DNA of 64,000 nt from QIAW01 sp035487295 (lineage in GTDB: Bacteria > Acidobacteriota > Terriglobia > Terriglobales > Acidobacteriaceae), in contig DATHMH010000010.1 of the NCBI GenBank assembly GCA_035487295.1, positions 62,001 to 126,000 on the forward strand, given 5' to 3'. Below are positions 44,901 to 53,098 of the stretch, piece after piece (position 1 is the stretch's first letter; each line of letters begins with the position of its first letter). The notes below the pieces were generated by a model. It was given only the letters and a program-made list of their open reading frames with translations. It ran no database searches and was not told where the DNA came from. A program made the position numbers and the translations under genes.

Positions 44901-47493
44901 TCTGGGTGGGGACATGATCAACAGCAGCTCAGCAGCGTCTACGTGGAACTACGGATACAACATCGCAGGCCGGCCAGTCAGCGTAACCAGCACTCCGTCG
45001 GACTTAGCTCATCCGGGCACGTTGCTTTCAAACGTTCACTACAACGCTTTTGGCGAGCAAATCTCAACGCAAATGGGGAACTTCACACCCACGACGGGAT
45101 TGGCGGAATCCGATGGTTACGATGCCCGCGGAAGGCTCAACTATATTTTCACCTCGGTCAATACAGCTGCGGGCAATGTGGGAATGCTGGGGAGCAGCTA
45201 CGGACTTGCGCCCAACGGCGCTCTCACGTCTTTGGGCGACGGAGCCAGTTTGAATTGGGCATTTACCTACGACGATTTCAACCGGCTCCAGACCACGAAT
45301 AATCCTTTATCAGCAGCCTACAGTTACAAATATGACCGCTATGGAAATCGCTGGCAGCAGAATGGCGCGAACTCGTGGAACCAGACCTTTGACCAGAACA
45401 ATCATATTGTTGGATGGAGTTACGACGCGGTCGGCAATCTGCTCAGCGACGGTCTTCACTCCTATACCTACGACGGTGAAGGCCGCATGTTAACCGTGGA
45501 CGGAGGCTCGAGCAATGGCGGAACGACGTATGTCTACGATGCTGACCAGCGCCGTGTGGCCCGCATGACCGGCTCATCATTGCCGCGTTATTTCCTTTAC
45601 GATCTTTCAGATCGCGACGTTGAGGAGTACGACTCCGCGGTTGATCATAGACATGAGACCTACGTCGGCGGACGGCATCTGGCCACATACGTCGATGCGC
45701 CCGCCAACGGAAGTTTAACGATCGGCGGCAACCTGCAAAGCACAGTTGTTGGGGCTTACAGCGGCGCCTCAGGCACGGGCAGCGTCAGCATCAGTGGCGC
45801 GGACCGCAAGGTTCTTGTCCAGCCGGGTGGTCAACGTTGTATTCCCCACAGCGGGTGCTTTTATGTACCACCCGTGTATGGCTATGACTCCGGTACGGTG
45901 ACGATTACTATCAACGGGTCTGCTTATTCCGTCAACTACGGGCAAGGTGATACCAGTCTCAGCGTTGTGCAGAACCTGTCGAACGCAATCAACGGGGGAA
46001 ATCTTGTAACAGCAACTCCATCGGGAGGAGCATCTAGTGCAACGATATCACTGGCCGCCACTTCGATGGGAGCCTCAACCAACTACTCGCTTTCTTTCGT
46101 AGCCACATCTAACAGCAGTTTTGGGCCATCATTCACAACCAATGCAGGGCCATCTCTCACCGGTGGACGGGATGCCAATCCTGGCACCGTTGTCTGGGAT
46201 TCAGGCACGATGACGGTCACTGTGGGCTCAGGCTCCTCGACTTTTACTGCCAGTGCCCCATTCGCCCAAAACGGGAACAACAGCCCGGCGCTTGTGGCCT
46301 CGGCCCTGGCAGGCAATGGTCCTACTGGATTGAATCGGCCGGGTTCAACGGTTACCGCAACGGTTGCAGGTGCGACCATTTCCATCGTAGGACTGAACGG
46401 CGCCACCAATATACCTGTGACCACTTCCTTAAGTTGGAACAACAGCTATTTTGGCGCTCCGTCCTTTAGCGATTGTCCCGGGATGGGAAGTAACTGCTCC
46501 AGTTCGCTTTCGCGAGGCAAGGTCTACTTCAGCTCTCTGGACCGCATTCACGATGAGCGCGTGCGTACCACCCAGGATGGTTCAGGTGTAGACTCGTGCC
46601 TGAGCCTGCCTTTCGGCGATGCCCTGACTTGTTGGGGCAACCAGCCATTCCAGGCCGGTCCGCTTTATTTGGCCGATACCGAACGCGATTCCGAATCTGG
46701 TCTCGATCATATGGGGTTCCGGCAATACGCCAGCATCGAGGGCCGGTTCACCTCACCCGATCCTCTGGACGGCAGTATGGATTCCAGCGATCCACAATCC
46801 CTGAACCGGTATGTGTACGCACACAATAACCCTCTGAACTTCACCGACCCATCAGGACTGCTGGGACCACCGGATGGACCACCCCCGTCATGGTGGGACC
46901 CGCCACGAGAGCTTTGGGATCAGCTATACCCGGGATTCCACCCCGAGATGCCAGAGCCCTATCGCGTTCCTTCCTGGTTGGGCGGCGACTTTGGCGTCCC
47001 GCGGAGTAATTCAATCTTTGACAGTGGCACCGGTTTGCCTGACTGGCTCACTCTACAAGGTCCCGGCCTGCTGTCAATATTCTTTCCGCAGGCTCAAGGT
47101 TGTGAGTTTGGGCCCTGCGACATGGGTGCTCCGGACTTGGGCTTCCAGAGCGGCCACAAACCCGACAACCTTTACTTGGCCCCTGACGACCCCTGCGGCC
47201 CCAATCACCAGGACCTTGGGCCCTGTTTTGACGAGTACTTTGGTTGGGCCCCTGTCATCGCAAACGGTCTCATGCTTGAGTTGGACGCCGTCGACTGCAA
47301 ACTTACAGAGGCGGCCGAAACAAAAACAGGGAGAGTAATACTTATAGGAGGAGGTATTACGTTGGCAATTGCCGGTCAGGAAGAACTTGCCTTGGCTGCC
47401 GGAGCATATGAGTTACATGCCGTGGTCAACGATATTAGCGGCAAGTGCAAATTGGTCGAGCAGCAACTCAAAGAGTACTCCCCAAAACGTTAG
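41917..47493 (+). CDS. Giant secreted RHS/YD-repeat protein
   Basis: 1858 residues from ATG 41917, chosen because GAGGAGAAGG lies at 41905-41914 and a signal-like helix follows (IPVVVLFSILVSLVGVALG); TTG 41812 and ATG 41815 are alternatives. The N-terminal 250 residues are a beta-rich cap; then come many YD repeats (e.g. SYDNMLRQILVSYPDG, YDGEGRMLTVDGG) that build the RHS shell. The core motif (HMGFRQYASIEGRFTSPDP, LNRYVYAHNNPLNFTDPSGL) ends the shell near nt 46870. The C-terminal 205 residues match no toxin I recognise and include a hydrophobic segment (GRVILIGGGITLAIAG). About 270 residues (nt 45700-46515) are inserted within the shell. No immunity gene follows directly. Confidence 0.88.
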   Translation: MIRRKQPTSPSIIRLRIPVVVLFSILVSLVGVALGQSGTGYPAFSSMSGGVNLANLNVHYQFPIVNKPGRGLSFHSALNYDTATYGPGLSHTPKFGWDTQGGSLGFVGYSAVVCPTKSSATNYTNWFYTDGNGTPHPFDSATTKMIVSTDPSCGPSTARAMAADQTGYSISISSTPAVTSLKDSAGDTLVVPLQSSYGAASITDRNGNVISTDGTNFTDTLGVKVLSVSSSFVGADNSILASQTFTYNTTVGNASVVVTYKTYGMRTAFQCPGQQEASGGATLVDSITYADGSKYSFQYEPSPGIPYPNWITGRLTSITLPTGGVVSYSYPGPNSGVFCSDDSTAQMTTTTSDGTWNYVRSGTGSSFTTTVTDPQGDQTVYTFQNGIETQRQIYQGNASGGTPLRTVTSCYNGNDSDCVHQPVNTPITRQDIYSALPTGLTLRRDTFLDGTTGATNEVDEYDWGTPGPLLRKTVYAYLPDPGNNILNLPFSVSVIDVPSGQTISRTYYGYDETPVTSTSGLPQHNTVSHARSNLTSVQRSLNTTGTLQTTRSTYDDAGNVLSLTTPLGYTLGYTTSFTYGNNGAYVTQVNLPDTSSPNQTHHQTSATYDTNSGLLLSSTDQNGQPTSYSYDNMLRQILVSYPDGGQTKTNYYSPNSTSVQQSIDGSRWTWFGSLTDAYGRPSRTTVGNDEGGFDQQDVCYNSLGQVAFKSYPYQGSGWQTPQVCSGAGDSYAYDGLGHVLGITHSDGSAISYTYAGRATQVADEGNGSTSVTRITQSDGLGRLTAVCEVSGASQFGNGGAPGACNLDISATGFLTNYNYSYDSTGNLITTVNQGSLFPRTFVHDSLGELIAETEPEWIGTAPPFGNYPATYGPSSTTYSYDADGDLITRVRPKPNQSDPTITTTTHYVYDALHRLTLRWYGDNTTPNAYFNYDEASPAGLFNATNPIGRLTSERNNSGTSSALSYDPMGRVISEWQCPAGCAQQSAYRQQSYSYDLGGDMINSSSAASTWNYGYNIAGRPVSVTSTPSDLAHPGTLLSNVHYNAFGEQISTQMGNFTPTTGLAESDGYDARGRLNYIFTSVNTAAGNVGMLGSSYGLAPNGALTSLGDGASLNWAFTYDDFNRLQTTNNPLSAAYSYKYDRYGNRWQQNGANSWNQTFDQNNHIVGWSYDAVGNLLSDGLHSYTYDGEGRMLTVDGGSSNGGTTYVYDADQRRVARMTGSSLPRYFLYDLSDRDVEEYDSAVDHRHETYVGGRHLATYVDAPANGSLTIGGNLQSTVVGAYSGASGTGSVSISGADRKVLVQPGGQRCIPHSGCFYVPPVYGYDSGTVTITINGSAYSVNYGQGDTSLSVVQNLSNAINGGNLVTATPSGGASSATISLAATSMGASTNYSLSFVATSNSSFGPSFTTNAGPSLTGGRDANPGTVVWDSGTMTVTVGSGSSTFTASAPFAQNGNNSPALVASALAGNGPTGLNRPGSTVTATVAGATISIVGLNGATNIPVTTSLSWNNSYFGAPSFSDCPGMGSNCSSSLSRGKVYFSSLDRIHDERVRTTQDGSGVDSCLSLPFGDALTCWGNQPFQAGPLYLADTERDSESGLDHMGFRQYASIEGRFTSPDPLDGSMDSSDPQSLNRYVYAHNNPLNFTDPSGLLGPPDGPPPSWWDPPRELWDQLYPGFHPEMPEPYRVPSWLGGDFGVPRSNSIFDSGTGLPDWLTLQGPGLLSIFFPQAQGCEFGPCDMGAPDLGFQSGHKPDNLYLAPDDPCGPNHQDLGPCFDEYFGWAPVIANGLMLELDAVDCKLTEAAETKTGRVILIGGGITLAIAGQEELALAAGAYELHAVVNDISGKCKLVEQQLKEYSPKR

Positions 47494-47514
47494 TTCGAAA
47501 ATTGATCTAAAAGC

Positions 47515-47549
47515 GTGCCCCGGCCTAGCTTGCTAGGCTGGGACTTTTT
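47515..47549 (+). terminator. Intrinsic terminator after the RHS gene
   Basis: GCCTAGC-TT-GCTAGGC (47523-47538) extended by CCC/GGG, followed by AC and TTTTT. Confidence 0.8.
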
Positions 47550-47732
47550 CTCGATTGGATGAAACCGAGATCTTTGGCTCGTTTGCGGGAGCGAGCCAAG
47601 GATTTCAAAAATAGGTAGCCTGGTCTAGCACATCGAAGAGCGACAGAATCAACAGGTAATGGCAGCCTGTAGCCAACGGCTCCTCTTGTTGTGTCTTGAG
47701 AAGTTTAAGAACTTCATTTGAAAAGAGCTGTA

Positions 47733-47880
47733 ATGCCCCCAATCACTGAATTCATGCAACGGCACTACCGCCACTTCAACGCGGCAGCAATGCTGGATGC
47801 GCCAAGGGGTTACATCGAACTGCTGAAAAAAGGCGGCAAGATGTTCGTCACCATTGCCGGAGCGATGGCTAACTCGAAAC
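47733..47880 (+). pseudogene. 5' fragment of a deoxyhypusine synthase family gene
   Basis: From ATG 47733 about 49 codons read MPPITEFMQRHYRHFNAAA, GYIELLKKGGKMF and VTIAGAM, which match the conserved N-terminus of bacterial deoxyhypusine synthase-like proteins (usually more than 300 residues). The match stops where a GAAACT array begins (47874), and the frame ends at 47903. The rest of 47550-47920 has no gene. A broken remnant rather than a short gene. Confidence 0.65.
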
Positions 47881-47899
47881 TGGAAACCCGAAACTGTTT
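47874..47899. repeat. GAAACT array, plus orientation
   Basis: CTCGAAACTGGAAACCCGAAA words; the inverse copy is at 48899-48928, so the dehydrogenase gene lies between inverted arrays. Confidence 0.7.
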
Positions 47900-47920
47900 T
47901 TAGTACCCGGTGAGGCAATT

Positions 47921-48970
47921 TCAATACCCTTTTTGTTTATCCACAACGTTGCGCAAGGGCTCTCCGGCCAGGTAGCGGCGCAGATTGTCTGCGATGAGAG
48001 CATAGTGGCGCTCCCACAGGTTTCTTGCCAGGGCGGCGGTGTGCGGCGTGATCAGAAGATTTGGCAGCGACCAGAGAGGAGACTCGGCCGGCAGGGGCTC
48101 CGTGGAAAAAACATCAAGGGCAGCGCCGCCAATCTGCTTTTTCTGCAGGCACTCCAAAAGCGCACTTTCATCAATCAGCGCGCCCCGGCTCACGTTGAGC
48201 AGGTAAGCATCTGATTTCATTTTGGAGAGACGCTCGCGATTGAAAATAGTCTGCGTGCTCGAGGTAGTGGGAAGCGCAAGGAGCACGAAGTCGGCCAGGG
48301 GAAGCAGGCGGTCAAGGTCGTCCATGGAATGCACTTCGTCGGCGCCCTCCGCTCCTTTTTGCACGTTTTCGCGGATGACGATGATCTTCATACCGAACGC
48401 CTTGGCGCGCGGAATCACCTCGCCGCCAATGCTGCCTGCGCCCAGTAGAAGCAAAGTTGCATCGGCAAGGTCGCGCGGCATGGGAGACTCCTCACACATT
48501 GCGCCTTGCCCCCAGGTACGCTGCTGCTGATAGCGAAAGGCCGAAGGCAGCCGTTTGGCCAGTGCCAGCATGAGCGCCAGGGAATGCTCGGCAACGCCGC
48601 GCCCGTGAATAGTGCGCCCGTTGGTGAGTATGACGTCGCTGGCGATGATCTCTGGCAGCATGAATTGCTGGACGCCAGTCGACGGTGAATGGATCCAGCG
48701 CAGCTTCTTTGCCTGCTGGAACTGCTCTGCCCGCAAAGATGTCCCGATGAAAATTTCTACGCTCAGGATTTCTTCCAGCACGCGGTCGTAATCGAGAAGC
48801 TGGACAACTTCTACACTGGGGAAATCGGCGCCCAGGCGGTCGCCAACCCAGGTGGGAGTGTTCCACAACGGGAAGCGGTGAGGATGGACTAAGAGCAGTT
48901 TCAAGTTTCGAGTTTCCAGTTTCGAGTATTTTCCGCCGCGGATGGACGCGGATTTACGCGGATCTTTCAA
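47921..48970 (-). CDS. D-isomer-specific 2-hydroxyacid dehydrogenase
   Basis: 349 residues if read from TTG at 48970, which has AGGAGA 5 nt upstream. Residues 2-22 are encoded by two intergenic-type repeats (the GCGGAT array, then a GAAACT array giving SKLETRN); recognisable enzyme starts at KLLLVHPHRFPLWN, so the ancestral start was likely near 48904. NAD-binding GAGSIGGE, catalytic Arg in NVSRGALIDE and Glu/His in the TPHTA region fit the family. It interconverts a 2-oxoacid and a D-2-hydroxyacid; substrate unknown. Confidence 0.85.
   Translation of the reverse strand: MKDPRKSASIRGGKYSKLETRNLKLLLVHPHRFPLWNTPTWVGDRLGADFPSVEVVQLLDYDRVLEEILSVEIFIGTSLRAEQFQQAKKLRWIHSPSTGVQQFMLPEIIASDVILTNGRTIHGRGVAEHSLALMLALAKRLPSAFRYQQQRTWGQGAMCEESPMPRDLADATLLLLGAGSIGGEVIPRAKAFGMKIIVIRENVQKGAEGADEVHSMDDLDRLLPLADFVLLALPTTSSTQTIFNRERLSKMKSDAYLLNVSRGALIDESALLECLQKKQIGGAALDVFSTEPLPAESPLWSLPNLLITPHTAALARNLWERHYALIADNLRRYLAGEPLRNVVDKQKGY
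48899..48963. repeat. GAAACT and GCGGAT arrays inside the dehydrogenase 5' end
   Basis: TTTCGAGTTTCCAGTTTCGA (48905-48924 region) followed by CCGCGGATGGACGCGGAT (48933-48950) and another GCGGAT unit. Both are members of families seen elsewhere in the window; here they lie in the open frame of the dehydrogenase. Confidence 0.75.
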
Positions 48971-48996
48971 ATCTCTCCTAAAGGTCGGGAATTTGC

Positions 48997-50607
48997 TCAG
49001 GTTTTTAACACTCTTAAGTCATTCCCTGTCATATCTTTAGGCTCATCAATTTCAAGCATCGCCAGCATTGTTGGCGAGATGTCGCGTAGGGCCCCATCGG
49101 GGCGCAAGGAATACTGTTTGGCGTTCTCGCTCACCAGGATCAACGGCACCGGATTCGTCGTGTGGGCGGTGTGGGGGCCGCCGGTGACCGGGTCAACCAT
49201 CAATTCGGCGTTGCCGTGATCGGCGGTGATGAGCATGGCGCCTCCGCGCTGGCGCAACGCGGTGTGGATACGCCCCAGGCATCCGTCAACCGTTTCCACT
49301 GCCTTGACTGTAGGTTCCAGTTTGCCGGAGTGGCCGACCATGTCTGCATTGGCGAAGTTCACGATGATGACATCAAAGGTCGCATCGCGGATTCCCTTCA
49401 CCACAGCATCGGCGATTCCCGAGGCGCTCATCTCAGGCTTGAGGTCATAGGTCGCGACCTTTTGCGAGGGGACAAGCACGCGATCTTCGCCGGCAAAGGG
49501 CTGTTCCACTCCGCCATTGAAGAAATACGTGACATGCGCATACTTTTCCGTCTCGGCCACACGCAGGTTGCGCATGCCCAGATTGCCCATAACGTTGGCC
49601 AGAATGTTGGTCAGCGACTCGGGAGGAACCACCATCGGCAAAGCAAATTTTTTGTCGTACTCGGTCATGCAGATGTACTTGAGATTTTTAGGAACGCGGC
49701 CGCGAGGGATGGCCTCATCAAGCGCTTCAGCATCGGGCAGGTCGCGGCCCGCTTCTTTGTTGATGCCGCTTTCGCGGGCGAGACAGCGGGCGATCTGGCG
49801 GGCACGGTCGGCGCGGAAGTTAAAGCTGATGCAAACATCTTCATCGCGAATGGCTCCCACGGGTTCACAGCGATCATCGATACAAACGAAGGGCACGATG
49901 AACTCATCGGTCGTGTCTTTGTTATAAGAATCCTTAATTCCCTGCACCGGATACGAGTAGCGGCCGCCGTCGCCGCGGCCTTCCACCATGGCGGCAAAGG
50001 CTTTCTCCTGGCGCTCCCAGCGCCGGTCGCGGTCCATGGCGTAATAGCGGCCGCTCACGCTGGCCACCTTGCCGATGCTGAATTCGCGCATCTTCTGCTG
50101 CAGTTGCTGCATGTAGCCGGCGCCGCCGGTGGGCATGGTGTCGCGGCCATCCATGAAGGCATGGATGAAAAGGCGTTCCACGCTGTTCTCTTTGGCCATC
50201 CGCAGCAAGGCATAGAGATGGTTCTGGTGAGAGTGCACACCGCCATCGGAGAGCAATCCAAAGATATGCAACCGGCGGCCGCCACCGCGGGCATGTGTGA
50301 TGGCATCGAGAAGAACGGGATTGCGGAAGAAGTCCCCGTTCTCGATCATGACATCAATCTTGGAGATATCCATGGAGACGACGCGGCCGGCGCCAATGTT
50401 GAGATGGCCGACCTCGCTGTTGCCCATTTGCCCATTGGGCAGGCCAACGTAAGGCCCGCTGGTATGGATGAGGGTGTTGGGGTAATCGAGCAGAAGCTGG
50501 TCATAGTTAGGCTTGCGCGCCAGGGCGATGGCGTTGGCCCTGGTCTCAGCACGAAAGCCCCAGCCGTCAAGAATGATGAGCACGAGTGGTTTGGGTCGGG
50601 TTGGCAT
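48997..50607 (-). CDS. gpmI: 2,3-bisphosphoglycerate-independent phosphoglycerate mutase
   Basis: 536 residues. Interconverts 3- and 2-phosphoglycerate in glycolysis. N-terminal LIILDGWGFR metal site and the phospho-Ser motif MGNSEVGHLNIGAGR are intact; C-terminal metal ligands are in NFANADMVGHSG and LITADHGNAE. Lies downstream of eno on the same strand (eno, EamA, gpmI), a glycolytic grouping; the 93-bp gap to the EamA gene contains a TCATTG array. Cytoplasmic. Confidence 0.95.
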   Translation of the reverse strand: MPTRPKPLVLIILDGWGFRAETRANAIALARKPNYDQLLLDYPNTLIHTSGPYVGLPNGQMGNSEVGHLNIGAGRVVSMDISKIDVMIENGDFFRNPVLLDAITHARGGGRRLHIFGLLSDGGVHSHQNHLYALLRMAKENSVERLFIHAFMDGRDTMPTGGAGYMQQLQQKMREFSIGKVASVSGRYYAMDRDRRWERQEKAFAAMVEGRGDGGRYSYPVQGIKDSYNKDTTDEFIVPFVCIDDRCEPVGAIRDEDVCISFNFRADRARQIARCLARESGINKEAGRDLPDAEALDEAIPRGRVPKNLKYICMTEYDKKFALPMVVPPESLTNILANVMGNLGMRNLRVAETEKYAHVTYFFNGGVEQPFAGEDRVLVPSQKVATYDLKPEMSASGIADAVVKGIRDATFDVIIVNFANADMVGHSGKLEPTVKAVETVDGCLGRIHTALRQRGGAMLITADHGNAELMVDPVTGGPHTAHTTNPVPLILVSENAKQYSLRPDGALRDISPTMLAMLEIDEPKDMTGNDLRVLKT

Positions 50608-50646
50608 GGAAATTGAGATTGTAAATTAATTCACCGAGAGAGAAAA

Positions 50647-50683
50647 ATTGAGTCATTGAGTCATCGGATCATTGAGTCATTTA
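50647..50683. repeat. TCATTG array (single orientation)
   Basis: Four TCATTGAG/TCATCGGA units between the gpmI and EamA genes; no inverted partner here. Confidence 0.8.
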
Positions 50684-50700
50684 ACTTAAGTTTTCATTGT

Positions 50701-51543
50701 CTAAGCCGCGATCAACGGGATGGCGACCAGCACCGCCAGCGTCCCGAGTGTCTGGATGCGGTTCATGCGTTCTTTCAAAATCGAGCGTGCCAGGATCACC
50801 GTGATCACCGGATAGAGCGACGAAAGCACGGCGGTGACATCGAGCCGTCCAAGCTGCGCAGCCAGCATGAAGAGGGCGTTGCCTGCAGTATCGAGAGCTC
50901 CGGTGAGCATAGCAAGCGGCAAAAGCCTGGGAGCGGGCAGCGGGAATTGCCGCACAAAAAGGCAAAACACCAGCATGAGCAAGGCTGAGGCCAGACGCGC
51001 TACACACAAAGGCCAGAGCACGGCAGTGGCACTGGCCAGTTTCATGCAGGTCAGAAATCCTCCGAAGCCCACGCCGGCGAGTACGGCGAGACCAATGCCG
51101 GCCGGGGACTCATGAACAACTTCCGGGTTAGAGACCAGCGCGATGCCAACGATCGCAAGGAGGAAACCGATGAGCTGAAGCTTGCCAGGCCTGCCTTGCA
51201 GCACAATTCCAACCACGACCGGAATCGCCGCCGTGATGACGGCGGCCAGGGGAGCGTTGATCCCCATTTTGCCGATTGCGAGTGCGCGGTAGAAGGCAGC
51301 GAGGCCAATGCTGCCGAGCAGACCACCGGCGACAGCCCACAATAGGGAATGGCGGGAAGGCATGGCTTCATGCTTGATCAGGATCAATGCCAGCACCATG
51401 AGAAAACCGGTGGTGTGCGCGGCGACGACCAATCCGAAGACGCCAGTGCGCTTGGCGGTAATGCCGCCGGCAAAATCTGCAGCGCCCCAGGAGGCGGCGG
51501 AGGCGAGGCTGAGACCCACAGAAGCAAATCCCGTTTGAGCCAA
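50701..51543 (-). CDS. EamA/DMT-family transporter
   Basis: 280 residues with about ten hydrophobic segments arranged as two EamA repeats (LSLASAASWGAADFAGGITA and, in the second half, LAVLAGVGFGGFLTCMKLA; NALFMLAAQLGRLDVTAVLS). DMT carriers move metabolites or drugs across the inner membrane; substrate cannot be told. Starts 2 nt after the enolase stop, so it is in the eno transcript. Confidence 0.85.
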   Translation of the reverse strand: MAQTGFASVGLSLASAASWGAADFAGGITAKRTGVFGLVVAAHTTGFLMVLALILIKHEAMPSRHSLLWAVAGGLLGSIGLAAFYRALAIGKMGINAPLAAVITAAIPVVVGIVLQGRPGKLQLIGFLLAIVGIALVSNPEVVHESPAGIGLAVLAGVGFGGFLTCMKLASATAVLWPLCVARLASALLMLVFCLFVRQFPLPAPRLLPLAMLTGALDTAGNALFMLAAQLGRLDVTAVLSSLYPVITVILARSILKERMNRIQTLGTLAVLVAIPLIAA

Positions 51544-51545
51544 AC

Positions 51546-52859
51546 CTATGCTCCCGATGCGGAAGCAAGATCGCCGTTGTAATTCAGGGCAGCCAGTCCG
51601 GGGAAGCGGGCAGTATCCCCTAACTCTTCTTCAATGCGCAGCAACTGGTTGTATTTGGCGACGCGGTCGGTGCGTGAGGCCGAGCCGGTCTTGATTTGTC
51701 CGGTGCCCGCGCCGACGGCGAGGTCGGCAATAAAAGTATCTTCGGTTTCGCCGGAGCGGTGCGAGGCGATGGAGGTGTATCCGTTGCGGCGAGCCATCTC
51801 GATGGCATCCAGGGTCTCGCTTACGGTGCCGATCTGGTTGACTTTGATCAAGATGGAATTGGCCACGTCTTCTTCAATGCCGCGGACCAGGCGTTCGGTG
51901 TTGGTGACAAACAAATCGTCGCCCACGAGCTGGATTTTCTCGCCGATTTCCTCGGTCAGCAGCTTCCACCCATCCCAATCGTCTTCGGCAAGACCGTCTT
52001 CAATGGAAACGATAGGATACTTGTTCGCCCAATCGGACCAATAACGAACCATCTGCTCTGAGGTGTGTTCGCTCTTATCGGACTTCTTGAAAATATATTT
52101 GCCGTCTTTGAAGAACTCACTGGCCGCTGGATCGAGCGCAATCGCAACCTGGCTGCCGGGGGCGAACCCGGCCGCTTGAATCGCTTCTACCACCAACTCA
52201 ATCGCTTCCACATTCGACTTCACCGAAGGCGCAAAACCGCCTTCGTCGCCCACGCCGGTGTTGTATCCGCGCTTCTTGAGCACGCCCTTCAGAGTGTGAA
52301 AAATCTCGGCGCCCCAGCGCAGGGCCTCGGAAAAAGACTTTGCGCCCACAGGCATCACCATGAACTCCTGAAAATCAACGTTGTTGTCGGCATGGGCGCC
52401 TCCGTTGAGAATGTTCATCATGGGAACCGGCAAAGTGCGCGCGTTGACGCCGCCAATATAGCGATAAAGCGGCACTCCCAGGGATGTAGCCGAGGCGCGG
52501 GCCGCCGCCATGGAGACCGCCAGCAGGGCGTTGGCGCCAAGGCGAGCTTTGTTCTCGGTGCTATCAAGCTCGATCATGGCTTGATCAAGCGCGCGCTGGT
52601 CTGTGGCATCGAAGCCGCCGAGCGCCGAGGAAATCTCAGTCTCAATATTTTCCACCGCCTTGCGGACACCTTTGCCCAGATAGCGTTTCTTATCGTTGTC
52701 GCGCAACTCAACCGCTTCGTGTTCGCCGGTGGAGGCTCCGCTAGGAACGGCAGCGCGGCCCAGGGTCCCATCGCTGAGACGGACTTCTGCTTCTACAGTG
52801 GGATTGCCGCGCGAATCCAGAATCTCGCGGCCATGAATGCTGATGATTGAAGTTGCCAT
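51546..52859 (-). CDS. eno: Enolase
   Basis: 437 residues. Dehydrates 2-phosphoglycerate to PEP. IHGREILDSRGNPTVEAEV at the N-terminus, PSGASTGEHEAVELRD, the catalytic SHRSGETEDTFIADLAV and the KTGSASRTDRVAKYNQLLRI ending are all intact. First gene of the eno-EamA-gpmI group on the minus strand, so two consecutive glycolytic steps are encoded together. Cytoplasmic, Mg-dependent dimer or octamer. Confidence 0.97.
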   Translation of the reverse strand: MATSIISIHGREILDSRGNPTVEAEVRLSDGTLGRAAVPSGASTGEHEAVELRDNDKKRYLGKGVRKAVENIETEISSALGGFDATDQRALDQAMIELDSTENKARLGANALLAVSMAAARASATSLGVPLYRYIGGVNARTLPVPMMNILNGGAHADNNVDFQEFMVMPVGAKSFSEALRWGAEIFHTLKGVLKKRGYNTGVGDEGGFAPSVKSNVEAIELVVEAIQAAGFAPGSQVAIALDPAASEFFKDGKYIFKKSDKSEHTSEQMVRYWSDWANKYPIVSIEDGLAEDDWDGWKLLTEEIGEKIQLVGDDLFVTNTERLVRGIEEDVANSILIKVNQIGTVSETLDAIEMARRNGYTSIASHRSGETEDTFIADLAVGAGTGQIKTGSASRTDRVAKYNQLLRIEEELGDTARFPGLAALNYNGDLASASGA

Positions 52860-52928
52860 TTTTTAGTCCTTAGTACTGAATGAAAATTTTCTGTGGATGA
52901 AACTAATTATTATAAAGCAGAGGGTTAG

Positions 52929-52975
52929 CAATCAGCACTCAGCATTCAGCCCCTACGCAAGCATTCAGCGTTTGC
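52929..52975. repeat. CAGCA array upstream of eno
   Basis: AATCAGCACTCAGCATTCAG followed by CCCCTACG and AAGCATTCAGC. The rest of 52860-53098 has only short G/C palindromes (near 53040-53065) and no gene. Confidence 0.75.
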
Positions 52976-53098
52976 GATTTAGCTTTTATACCTCTTAAGT
53001 CTTGGCGGAAGCCCTGGGTGCGATTAGAAATCGATTTGAGCCCCGAAGGAGCGGCGCCTTTGGGGGAGATTTGGATATGACTTGAAAGCAACAGGCCT

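Noticed and set aside
49162..50616. 484-codon plus-strand frame
   Set aside because: Antisense shadow of gpmI; its residue composition is that of a high-G+C reverse frame.
52976..53098. Small plus- and minus-strand frames between eno and the MDR gene
   Set aside because: Short, without ribosome sites, and lying on repeat sequence.
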